64,000 nt of DNA. Origin: Trebouxia sp. TZW2008 (Eukaryota; Chlorophyta; Trebouxiophyceae; Trebouxiales; Trebouxiaceae). Below the pieces are notes generated by a model that searched no databases, was not told where the DNA came from, and was given only the letters and a program-made list of their open reading frames with translations. Location: assembly GCA_002118135.1 (NCBI GenBank), contig BDIU01000155.1, positions 310,001-374,000 of the forward strand, given 5' to 3'. Shown in pieces: positions 21,956-33,400 of the stretch (its first letter is position 1; each line of letters begins with the position of its first letter). The translations under genes and the position numbers were made by a program.

Positions 21956-23044
21956 AGCCCAATACTGTACATGAAGTTAAGCATCAAAGGCTCAGTCCAG
22001 ATTACACTGCCAGAGCAGGAAGTTCCTCAGAGTATCATAGTTACTCCTATGATATCGATGATTCTGTCTCATTAGTGATAGCATACCTTCATGAGCCCAT
22101 GTCCTGCAGGTTCTGGATGAATGCCAACCTGCATATGGCAACAGCAGAGCCCTCGTATACCTAGGTAGGGTCATCCAAGGGCTTTCAGCACTTCATGATA
22201 ATCCCGCTGACCACATCTTTTGATGGTACTGATACAAATGTTGCGATTTCTTTTCGATGCCAATTGATGGCATGATGCGGGAGCTTCCAGTGCAATTTCA
22301 TAGGCCTTTTATGCCATAGGCTGCAAGAGAGCCAGCGGGCCAATCTTTTACATTAAATTAAACGTGTTGCCAATGCTGATGAGTGATGTTTGCTGTGCAA
22401 TTTTTATACTGTAAGACCTGAGCTGACAAGTAGCTTGCTGCAACATGTCTGCTCTGGCTCAAGCACTAGTCTGCTCTGGCTTCAGTGCACTGGCATGCCA
22501 TACAACCGACACAGCTTGTATCCAAGACGCTCACAAAGCGCTGCTCCAGCAGACAGCTGCAGGAGCTTGTGATGCCTTTCAAGGCAGGACAATTTCAGAT
22601 AAGTATACATGCTCATTCCTGCGAATAAAAGTCCAGACTTTGATTAAGTTCGCCTCCCGAGTCATTTGACGGCACAATGAGCAATACTGACAGCGCTATT
22701 GACCACCAACGGGAGGCGCAGCCAGACGTCATCAATGCACTCTACCCAGACCTGCCTGAAATTTACTGAAGTGCCTTCTGAAGCGACTGACGCGTCACTT
22801 GCTGAAAAGAGGTCAGGCACGTGAACGCACGTGCCTCTACTGGGCGTCAGTTTCGCTCCGGAGCCATAAATTTTCGTCAATCCTCACATGACATTGTGTT
22901 CAAGCGTGTGCATCACGTCCTGCAGTTGCGAAACAAAAGCTTGACAGACTGTAAATACGAGGCCCAGACATCCTTCGTGGTGCCAGCAAAAGGTCGCATC
23001 TTACACTTGACCTTGCTGCACATACATATGATCGACAAAGCAGT
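21956..23044. other. Intergenic, no recognisable gene
   Basis: About 1.09 kb between the transporter stop and the next start on the same strand. It must contain the transporter 3' end and the next gene's promoter. Bases 22330-22400 are AT-rich. Nothing else can be supported. Confidence 0.5.
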
Positions 23045-25407
23045 TTGGCAATTCCAGCCAGGTTTACAAGCACTCCATTGCCGAGCACAACCGATTCAGA
23101 AGTCATGTATAGTGATCAACCGCCTTTGATCGTCGAGTCACAAGAGCAATCTCTGCTGAGTCGTTTGGTCCTCCGATGGAGCCAACGACAGGAGCAAGTC
23201 GTGCAGTCACTGATGACAATCTTACCCGACGAAGCGGTGGCTCAATCGATGCCTCGCGTACAAGGTGGTGATCACTTCGTTCCGCACACATTCGAAAAAG
23301 CTGCGACTCATGAAAGAGAGGTTGTGCTGAGCTTTTACTGCCTGCAGACTTGGGGCGCCTTCTTCAGTTTTCGCGAACGTACCGTTCTTGTCAGGGATAC
23401 ATGAGGATGATCCTGTGGAGTCTGTTCCAGCGTGGTACAAGGAAGCCGCAATCAGGTCAATTGCTCAAGGTACGCAGCAGAGTATACAGTAGCATGCTAC
23501 CCAGGCATCTAAGATGCTTTCTCTGAGGACCATTTTGTGATTTTGCTGCAGGGGATGCTGGCAACTTCATGACTATGGTAGACATGCTTGCTCCAAGCCA
23601 GCGCTCCAACAAGTTATTACATTTGCGGAGCAAGCGCAGCCATCAGCACAGTGACATGGACAGCATAGCAGTAGATGGCAGAGATATTGTGACCCCCGCC
23701 AGTTGGCAACATGCACTGTCAATGCATCACACAGAGCAGCTGGGCAGTACAACCCCTCAGCTTGGCAACACGACCCCTCTGCCTGCCTATATGCAGCCAC
23801 AGGGTCCTGCACACAGCCCACCCAGCCCCCACTACAGTCCATCTACTTGTGAGGTAGACTACACCAGGCAGCTCAGGCATGCTATTCATGCCACACCTGA
23901 CAAGCACCCTGCTGCTCCAAAAGTCAGCAGACCTGTGCAATCCTGCACCTTAACATCCTGGAACTCTGCGCCAGAGCCGACACTGAACCCACGCAGCGCC
24001 AAAACGAAGTCCTCATCTGCAATGCCAACACCCATGCAAGCTACCCCTTTTGCTGCTGAAGCTGACCAGGACTTTGACGCTCAGCGGCCAGCTCGCCGTC
24101 AGTCCTCTTCATCAGCTGCCAGGTTCAACCCCTTGCATGCCTCACGCCAGCAACATAGGCTGAGTCCCAGTAGCAGCTTGCCGTCTAGAGGACCATATGC
24201 TGCTGCCTCTACACCATCCCATGCCGGCTTTGCACAGCTGCATCAGCCTGGAATGCACTTGGCGCCAGGTCAGCCTTCAGATGTAACTGTGACACAGCTT
24301 GACGCCACCATGGACTTGCATCCAGCTGACATGCAGCACGTCAGCAGTGATCTCAGCAGGGATACAGGCTATGAGATGGTAGCACAGACAGGTGACAGCG
24401 TGCCAATCACACCTCAGCACAGGCGCGCTTGGGACTGGTCGCATGGGTCACTGCAAAGCTTCAGACAGGCTCTGAAGCATCAAAAGCAACAGAGGATACA
24501 CACAGGCAGCTTGCAACAAGGCAGGTCAAAGCACCACAGGCCGCCTGCTAAGCCTCCCAGCAAATCCTCACAGTCGCACCGCATGTTGCTGCAGTCAGGT
24601 ACCTCTTCTTCTTCACAGGTGCTGCAGCGGCAAGCCGTGTCATTGACTCACAGCCCTGAGCAGCTTCTGCCCAGCTCCCGTTCAGCTTCCCCTGTTCCTG
24701 CTTTTTTTCCGTCACCTGCCCAGCACCCAGCTGCTACGTCCCTGTCAGCTTCTGTGACTGACCCAGGGTTTCAGAGACTTCAACATGCACCCTTTCAGAA
24801 TCCCTCAAGTCAACAGCCACCTTACCAAACACCCCATGGCACAATGCAACAGCAGCCACAGCACCCCAAAGTCACCCCCCCTCCCCTGTTGTCATCCCTA
24901 GCCTGCCAGCCAGTACCCACCCCGGGCCTTCAGCCACCTCAGCAACCTGTGCACAGACCCATGACCCCAGTCCCAAGCTCCTCTCCTGACTTGAACCCTG
25001 CACCTCTTTGGTCAACGTCCAAATGCGTGCAGTCACTTGGCGGGCCTCCGTGGACACAATGGTCTCAGCCCATTCAAATCTCCAAGGGCATGACAGCTAG
25101 TGAAGTGTCTCGCGCAGTTGAGCAGATCTCAAAGCCTTCAGGATCGAGCACGTCTAGCATGCACTCTGGTCAAATGCGCTCCAACATGACAGCGTGTGAC
25201 TTCTTCCGTGCGATGAATCAGGGTGCTAAGCCCTTGCCAAGGACTGTGCCTAACTCTGATTCAGTGATGAGTCAGGGTGTTGAGTCATTGGATGGATCCA
25301 TGCATGGTAGAGAACTAGAGGCGCCAAGCGATGAGCTTGATCAAGCCACATTGGCGTGGTTGGCTGGCAATCTCGCATCTGCAGATGACCACATTGATAT
25401 GGCTTAG
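23045..25407 (+). CDS. 716-residue Pro/Ser/Gln-rich protein, function unknown
   Basis: Three exons join in phase: 23045-23264, 23395-23469 and 23552-25407. The alternative first ATG is at 23105. The first 100 residues look folded, with helical stretches such as 'SLLSRLVLRWSQRQEQVVQS' and 'VPAWYKEAAIRSIAQGDAG'. Residues about 120-640 are low complexity, dominated by Pro, Ser, Gln, His and Ala, with no recognisable domain. The last 80 residues alternate acidic and hydrophobic positions ('LDQATLAWLAGNLASADDH'). This pattern is common in transcription or RNA-regulatory proteins and kinase scaffolds, but I do not recognise a family. A strong donor (GACAG|GTGAGT) lies 11 bases after the stop, so a 3' UTR intron may exist. 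It has no exon ghosts, unlike its neighbours. Confidence 0.8.
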
Positions 25408-25729
25408 TCATTGACAGGTGAGTTATGACATGCTTACACAGGCACATCTGGTAGTTGCCTGAGCTGCTTGATTACTACACATTCCTTGTAAACAGTAGTG
25501 CTGAGTAGACAGATTACAAGTGAGCAATAAGGCAGCGCTTTACAGCGTGTTTCAATGCAAGATGTGAGACATGTACCCTGTACACTACTCATCATGACGG
25601 CTGTGTAGCATCTTATATCATGCATGCATGTATAGCTTGAATATGGCTTGCTCATTCATAAGCAGAAGCCTGTCAAGCATCAAGCAAAGTTGCATTTGGC
25701 TTGAGTGGCTTTGTTTGTGATTGCAGATG

Positions 25730-26588
25730 AGGAGATTGTCTGAATCCGGAGTTTGCTTTTGGTAAAGACTGAACTATTGGAGGTGTGTTGTCAAGAGAGA
25801 CTGAGAATATCCGTGTGACCTTTCACAGTTGCAAAGACCATCAGCAACGCTGTGCAACAGGATGCAAATCTGTACATCACCTCGGTTGCCATCTTTGTTT
25901 TGAGCATTGTATTGTTGATGGACATGATAATCTGGAGGAGGGCTGGATGGTGACTGCAGCAGATACCTGATGAGACCCATATGGCCATATGCATCAGCTT
26001 AGGTGTAAGTGGTGTTGCAGATACTTTCATGCCCAAGTGACCTTTGGGTCTTTAACCCACATGAGCAGTCAGAACTCACGCTTTGGCCAGCAAATGTTCA
26101 CAGTCTGTGTGGCTTCTGCAGCTTGCCTTGCAAAGCTGCTGACCACAACATCACGCTGACAATGACTTCGACCCTGCACTTCAACACACTCAGCCACCGA
26201 CTTGTTCCATTCTCATGCTCTTGGGATTTTTCAGGGATTTCATGTTGACAATTGGCCATTCAAATGGGATGGCAATTGCAACCTTTGTTCAGATGTGTGT
26301 TGTGGTTGGTTTTGGTCACAATTTCTGTACGCAAGTCTTTCTAAGTTGCATTTTCGTGGAGCTTCTGAGGGTCTTTTCAGCCATTTGACACGCCATTTTC
26401 AGCTCTTTCTTTGAGTAGCTTTATGTACTGGTGCCTGGCCAGGCCTGTCATGCAAGCCCCACAGATTCATCAGAGGCACGATGATCTTGTCAGATTTCTG
26501 CGAACGATACTTGAACCCTTCAATACCCAAGCAAACAAATTTGCCTACAACAGCAGCCCCTTGTATTGCTTTTGGTGGACTGGCGTGT
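25730..26588 (+). CDS. Possible membrane-protein exons, unrecognised
   Basis: Several plus-strand segments with splice signals encode hydrophobic helices: after the acceptor near 25829, 'ANLYITSVAIFVLSIVLLMD' and a following 'IIWRRAGW' (to about 25958); a segment near 26000-26150 with 'YFHAQVTFGSLTHMSSQNS'; 'GMAIATFVQMCVVVGFGH' near 26260-26330; and, after an acceptor near 26402, 'QRHDDLVRFLRTILEPFN' running to a stop at 26588. Some junction phases agree (donor at 25958 with acceptor near 25999), others I could not settle, and the first exon is not certain. I treat this as one tentative multi-pass membrane-protein gene. Confidence 0.35.
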
Positions 26589-27232
26589 AAACGGACATTG
26601 ATACAGAAAATGCAATTATGTGTTTAATCGATCCTCGAAGGTATTGACATGCAGCCTTCATGCATTGCATGTGACAGTGCGCATATGGGAAAAAGGCATT
26701 GCTAGCTAGATGGCGAGGTGCTAATCCCTCGCTGCCACATTAATCAATATTGAGCGACTCGTCAGCATTCCACATGGCCTATGCTGCATAGGCTGTCAGG
26801 TGTCAGGTGGCCCTCCAGTTCCAGTAGAGAGCAGCAGTGGAAGACCACTTGACGTGTACCAGGCCAGGCTTGTGATAATGACTGCTGCAGGAATTGACAA
26901 CACGGCATATGCTTGTGTGGGGACGTACGCATGTATGCATGAATCACACATGCAAGATGCAACCCAAATGGTCCATGCATGAGACAAACTTGAAGATCAG
27001 GCAGCACAATCTTGCTTCTGGCTTTGCAAAGTTGAGTCCAGCGGCAATGAGCCTCGAAGGCATCATCATGCCAATTCAACAGCTTGACATGCAGTACCAA
27101 CTGCCTGATGGTGAAGAAGAGGACCTACTGGAGTACTGCTGATCCTCGCACTCCAGGAGCACTAATCACGCCTTGCATTTGTTGCGGCCCTTTCGGCGTG
27201 TTCGCTTGTCTGGTGCGCCGAAGGACGTAAAC
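26589..27232. other. Spacer before the F-box gene
   Basis: About 640 bases. Bases 26590-26760 are AT-rich. A plus-strand open segment ending at 27142 reads 'MSLEGIIMPIQQLDMQY' and then an acidic 'PDGEEEDLLEYC'; it could be the last exon of an unplaced gene but has no clear acceptor. The remainder holds the F-box gene promoter by position. Confidence 0.4.
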
Positions 27233-28996
27233 ATGCCAGATGTGAAGCCTCTTGGCGATGTTCAGATCGAATCTGCTGGTGCGCCTGAGCCCGGCCAACC
27301 TGGAGCTCTGCAGGGTCCTCCCAGGTGTGACTTGCTCCGAATGTCGCAAGACATGTGTGAATTGTTCAGAAGATAATCTGCAGGCGCAAATGCAGGCAGT
27401 ATGGTATTGCGGACTTGCCAAATTCCATGCTCTTGAAAATCTTCTCGGCCACTGAAGCCACATCCCTGAGCGACTCCCGAGAGCTGGAGGATATGACCAC
27501 ACAACTGTACGAGGAGATCACTGACGACTTCTTGACAGTGCTCGTAGACGGCTATCAGAAGCGCTGCGGCTTGCCAATGGTCTGCAAGCGCTGGAAAGAC
27601 TGCTTGGCGCAGCCATCATATGTCTGGGCATACTTGAATATCGACTTCCACGAGCTTTGGAATGTACAGCAGGTGATACATTGTAGAAAGCACTCTGGCT
27701 TGCTGAACTGAAAGTCCGATTTCTATTTGGATCTTTGCAACTGTCTCAGTCAAGCTGCTCTTGCAGAGATTTGTTGACAGAGATCTGCTATTCTCATGGA
27801 TCAGTCGCAGACAGTCAGGCATCAAGCACATGATGTTGGAGTTTGACCGCTGGACTCGCCAGTACTACCAGGGCGCCTTCTCAGCAGTCCAAGCAAGCAG
27901 GAGCATGGCTGCCATGCTGCAGATCCTGGCGCCATCACTTGAGCAGCTCAAAATCTCAGACACTGGCTTTGTGGTCAACCCAACCATGCTTCAAAGCTTA
28001 GCAACAGCGACACACATCCAGCACCTCCAGCTCTTTGGAGTCTCCTCCCACGTGTTGGTGTCAGATGCTCTCACATCCATCACCTGTTTGAACCAGCTCA
28101 AGAATCTGGAGCTAGCTGACAACGACGACCACCGACAGGTTGTTCAGCACCAGCACCCCAGCTTCTTCCCCACCCAGATCTGCAACCTCCCCAACCTAAT
28201 CACACTCCACATCCAATCACCTCTGGTCACATACATTGCAGCGAGCATCCAGGCCCTCAGCAATCTCCGCACACTCGTCATTGACGGCTCCTCCCTTGAG
28301 GAAGTTGCATCGGTCCTAGTCGACCTACCTCACCTACACACCCTGTGCCTGGCAGACAATGCCTGCCTTGCAGCTGACAAGGCCCCTGATGAATGGTGGC
28401 CGGCTGAGCTGACCCAGTTCACAAGCCTCAACAAGCTCAATCTGTCAAGCTGTGGCATCAGCGGCGTACCCGTGCCCTTAGGCAGGCTGGCGGTGCTCAG
28501 TCACCTAGACCTGAGTGCTAACAACTCAGGCCCAGGCATCATGCTCCCCCTTGAGGTTGGCGACTGCAATGCAATTCGCAGCTTGCAGATGAGGGACTGC
28601 AGCTTGCACAGAGTGCCAGACTGTCTCTGCCGCTTGACAGCCATGGAGTACCTCAACCTGGCCAACAACCAGCTGGCGCAATTGCCTGAGTCCGTCAGCG
28701 ACCTCAAGCAACTGTGCAACCTTGACTTGGCTCACAACCTGTTTCTGTCCTTTCCGACTCAGCTGGCACACATCACCAATCTGGCTAGAATCAGCTTCAA
28801 AGGATGCACTGACCTGCAGATTCCTGAGCCTTTGGGAATGCTGTCTAGTCTCTGCAAGCTGACAGCACTCATCTTCACCTGTGATTTGACCAGGCATGAG
28901 CCCAGGTGGAGTGCAGATTCCACATCTAATCTGATCAGTCTGGCTCTGGATTTTGCAGTTGTCCATGGCCGAGACACCAAGATCATGAGGTTGTGA
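27233..28996 (+). CDS. F-box and leucine-rich-repeat protein
   Basis: Probable substrate receptor of an SCF ubiquitin ligase. Exons 27233-27324, 27384-27672 and 27767-28996 join in phase to about 536 residues. The F-box occupies residues about 40-125: 'ADLPNSMLLKIFS', an unusually long acidic insertion, 'VCKRWKDCLAQPSYVW' and 'AYLNID'. Residues about 150-500 contain at least nine leucine-rich repeats of the plant/algal type, for example 'LNKLNLSSCGISGVPVPLG' and 'LEYLNL'-like 'MEYLNLANNQLAQLPESV'. The first intron is only 59 bases, much shorter than others here, but phase and F-box continuity support it. The exons have no ghosts. Substrate unknown. Confidence 0.85.
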
Positions 28997-30464
28997 AAGC
29001 TTGTCTGCCTCTTGATGTGCAGTGGTCCACTATGGTTCTGCTTAAGTCCTTGCTATACTAGTCTTTTTGCAGCTTGCTGTTAGTGTCTAATAGTGCAGAG
29101 TCAGCACTTGGGTTCAGCATTGACTCAGGCTAATTCTCAGAGGTGTCTGGTTTGAAGTCAGATCTGCGTCTGTGTCATGTCTGCCTCTGATCTGCTTTTG
29201 CCTCGGATTTATTTCTCAAATCTCTGATATCTGCTCAGCCATGTTCTGACCTATTCCATTGCTGCAGCCTGTAGTTTTTCCTCAGAATTTCAGTTTGCAG
29301 GGTTTTTGAGGTCATCTGTCAGTGATTTAATCCTCTCAGCTTGCTAGTGCAACGTGTGTCGCAAAGTCCAAAGCAGAAGTCTGAGCATGTCTGATCCCAC
29401 TTTGACCTGAAACTGCATTGCAACCAAAGGCCTTTGAGCCTGTTCTGCCAATGCATCCTCAGCTTCTGACTCTTTAGCTCAACTTGCCCATGTCAGCTTT
29501 CAGTGCTGGGCACGTCTATCTGCCCCAACAGCTGCATCGCTGCTTGCTCCCATGTCAGGTCTCTGATCATGTGAAGTTTGCCACTGCTCGTCTGTAAGCT
29601 GGGTTGTCTGAAACAAGTCAGCAGGGTGGTCCTGTGTCTACCCTGCAGTATGGGGACAGCCTCCCGGGTGGAGCTTAGTGTTCCGCCTGCATTAGTCTGC
29701 ATTGTAGAACGTTTTCTGGGTTTGCTGATCAGCTCTGTGCACAGGATTATTAGTGTGCAAGTCTGCCCAGTACTGCATAGATGTCTGTAGAAGCGTGGCA
29801 CTATGCTTTGGGTCTTGTTGTGTGACTGTTGGCAGTCACATTGTAGAACACACACACATTGGTATCTGCCAAGCTCGATACTATAGCCATGTGCTGCACA
29901 ATAGCTACTCGATCTTAAGTGCAAAGCATTTGCAAAATTTGCCGACTGCAGAAACACAACTTTCCTTTCTAGCAACAATTACATCACCTTTATTGCGTCA
30001 AATGTGTTTGACGTGCCTCACACCTTTGCACTGACTGTCAACAAAGCATCCTACTTGCGTGCACATGCCTTATCCCAGGCATTGCTAGGCGAGAACACAT
30101 AGTGAACCTGTTGCTGCAATGATTGAAAGCAACCGAGCCTGGTACGCTTTTGAATGAGGGCCACAATCACTTGCAAGGGTTCTCACAAACGTGCAAGGAT
30201 TGCTGTCACTATGACAGCCCAAAGGACCTGTAGCTGACAATCACCACGCATCCCTGAGCGTAAATTTAGGCGAATACGCCCAAACACTACTAACCTTAAT
30301 TTGGACATACTGTGCTGGATGTGCAAAGCCAGAGCGCTATTGCTGACTGTAAGTACTCTGAACTGTAAGTACATGCTGACTGAAGCTACAGGACAGTAAT
30401 ACCAGTGATTGGCTGGGCAAGAAAGTGCAAGTGCCTTGACAAAAGGCAGTTCATGCTGCTGAAT
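28997..30464. other. Intergenic between convergent genes
   Basis: About 1.47 kb holding the 3' ends of the plus-strand F-box gene and the minus-strand kinase gene. Bases 29120-29320 are T/CTG-rich with repeated 'tctgat' and 'gtctg'. Open frames occur on both strands, but none has a motif or splice support. Confidence 0.5.
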
Positions 30465-33400
30465 TCAGACATCCACATCCAGGTGATCCACCAGCTGCAA
30501 TATTTCCTCAAATTTGGGCCTTTCCTTTGCCTCAGAAGACATACACCTTGCGCCAAGTGCCTGCGTCACGGATGTCAGCACACTGAAACCAAGACAGCAA
30601 GCTTGCAATGGCTTGATATGCGTGTTGTACAAACATAGCTGCATGTGTAGCTTAATATTATATTAGATCCGCAGTGATGGTCAAAAACGTATAAGAGCAG
30701 GCTTTACCTGCAAATGTGATGGAGTATTGGGCGGGAATTGCAGCTTCTTCTTGCGGATGGTGACATTGAAGAGGATCTGCATGGGGTTTAAGCCGCTCCA
30801 GGGTCTCTGACCTGTGTACATCTCCCACAGCAACACCCCAAAGGCATACACGTCCACTGACTTGCTCAGAGTGCCTGCATGCAAGCACAGAGTCTGATTG
30901 TGCACAATCAAACTACCTATTTCAACTGCAGAAGAGTGGCCAGAAGAGACCACAGCATTTGTATTGTTTGCACAGCTGTGCAAATCCACGCAGAACCTAC
31001 ACGCCTATGTCACACAGGCACAACAGAAATGACACCAACAACTGTAATGGTCACAACAACTTTGAAAGCAAGGCTCCAATCACATGCTTTGACTCACGCA
31101 GCAAATTATATAAAGCTTTAGGTGGTCACTTTAGTATAGTCATCACACCACCACTTGGTGACCTTATCAACACTGTACAAGGACATTGAACGCAACAGCA
31201 AAGGTAGTCATCAGAAGTCAGCAGCTCTGATGGAACGTGGGTGACAGTGCCATAGGGACAACCATCCATTGAGGATTTGGCTTGGCTCATACATTTTGTC
31301 ATCATGCGTCCTTGTAAGCGCTGTTGGCTTCTCAAAGGGCATCAAGCGTCAACAGTAACAGTGATGCTAGTTACCAGAAGTTAGGAGCTCTGGTGGCATG
31401 TGGCTGACAGTGCCATAGGTACCGACACCCATTGACCTGTTGCGTTGGCTTCATCAGTACAGGTAGCATGCATCAATGCCATCATCATGTATCGCTGTGA
31501 GTATAGTCATCATTGACAGTTGATATGCACACCAGAAGTCAGCAGCTCTGGTGGCATGTGGGTGATAGTGCCACAGGTGCCAACATCTGTTGAACCTTTG
31601 TTTGGGCACATACACATTGTCATCATGCATCCTTATGAGAGGCCCTGTTGCGTCCCTCAAAGAGCATCAAGCGTCAATAGTGATAGTGATGGTGATTGCC
31701 AGAATTTAGCAGCTCTGGTGGCATGTGGGTGACAGTGCCATAGACGCCTATTCCCATTGATTTTCTGTATGGACTCTTGAGTTCAGTCAGCAAATCCAGG
31801 GGAAAGTGCACAAAATTGCTCCCAAAGACTTGCGCTTTCTCTAGCCTGGAACAAAAGCAGCAAGTCTTACCAGAGGTCAGCAGCTCTGGTGGCATATGGG
31901 TGACAGTGCCATAAGTGCCAACATCCATGGCCTCATTGCCCAGCTGCCTGCTCAGCCCAAAGTCAGCCACCTTAGCAGTGAAACCGCGCTCATCTGCTGC
32001 GCTGTGGCTCAGCAGTATGTTGCCGCCTGTGAGGTCACCATGCAACAGGTCCCGGCTGTGCAGATAGGCCAGCGCTGAGGCAATCTCATGGGCAGTGGTC
32101 CTGCAAAGAATGTCAGCAACGCTCTGCTTTTGTTGAAGTGTCAGAAAGCAAATGAAACGCCATGCGCAGCACTCGTTACACAATCTGTAATGCGCACTCC
32201 TATTGACAGGCATGTCAACAGGCATCAGCCTCCAGATCAGCGCTCCAGTGCAATGCCCAGTTGCATGCAGGTACATGCATGGCATGCAGCTTGCTACTCA
32301 CACCACATTGCAGGCCTGGCAAGACGAGGGTGTTACTGTGTGAAGTGCACATGGCAGACAAGCATCAGCTCTTCTGTGTTCGCGCAAAACCTTACCAGCC
32401 CTTGACATAAGCTTGAATACATCTTTTAGATTGTCCCAATGAAAGAACCAACCCGCCGCCACTATAAGCATGCGCAATCAACTTTTTTGCGCAACCATGG
32501 GTTTCATTCTTGTTGTTATTGTCACTGCCAGCTCTTGCGCAAAAACTGCACCCATTGACAAACCTGTGAAAGTCTAGCTTTTAGCGACTCTTGATGCCAG
32601 CAAGGAAGCCTTGCATGCCTTGTGTTTGACCTTGTTTGCAGTTTCAGGCAAACACATAGAGGACCCAAAGGTCGCTGTGTGCATGGTCAATCTGATGCGC
32701 AAGCATGTTGTAAGCCTAATCATGGAGAGATGCTTGTCCTATCAGCTGTACATAGGCTGGGGTGATATGCTGTATGTTCTATGGTAGCATGATTATTGTC
32801 AGGTTTGGACAGGCTGACCTGATGGCTTGCATGTTGGGCTTGGCTTGTGAGTTGACATGGCCGTGTGTGTCAGTGTGGAACCAGCCTCTGTCAACAGCAC
32901 TCTGCAGGGAGCCCTTGTCACAGTACTCCAGCAGCAGCCAGGTCTCATACAGCTGATCCTCCTTGGTGTCAGGTGTTATCTGTAGCAATGCCAGCAGCAA
33001 TCACAAGTCAGGCTTAAGGGTGTGTTTGGTGTGGTTTTGAGAGGGGATGAATGCAAAGATATAGAAACCAAGTAAAGGCCCCAGTGCAGCTCACTGACAA
33101 CAAGGAACAACAACAACTCTGGTCATCACAGCTAATGCAGGACAGAGTCAAGTAGTGACAGTAATGCTGCTGGTGCTGAATTCACTCGAGGATCTTATAA
33201 AAGCAGCATTTGCGCTAGTAGCTAGCTACGAAGTGGGCATAAGCTTGCTTACAATTTGGGCCAATCAGCTGCTGCATAACATATTTATGACACTCAGCAG
33301 CACCAATCTTTTTCAAGAGAGTCGAAGCTCTTCCGAGTACCGGGAGAAGCTCTTCCGGGACCTATTGCATTAGGTGCTGCAGACATTTGTGATGTTGCAT

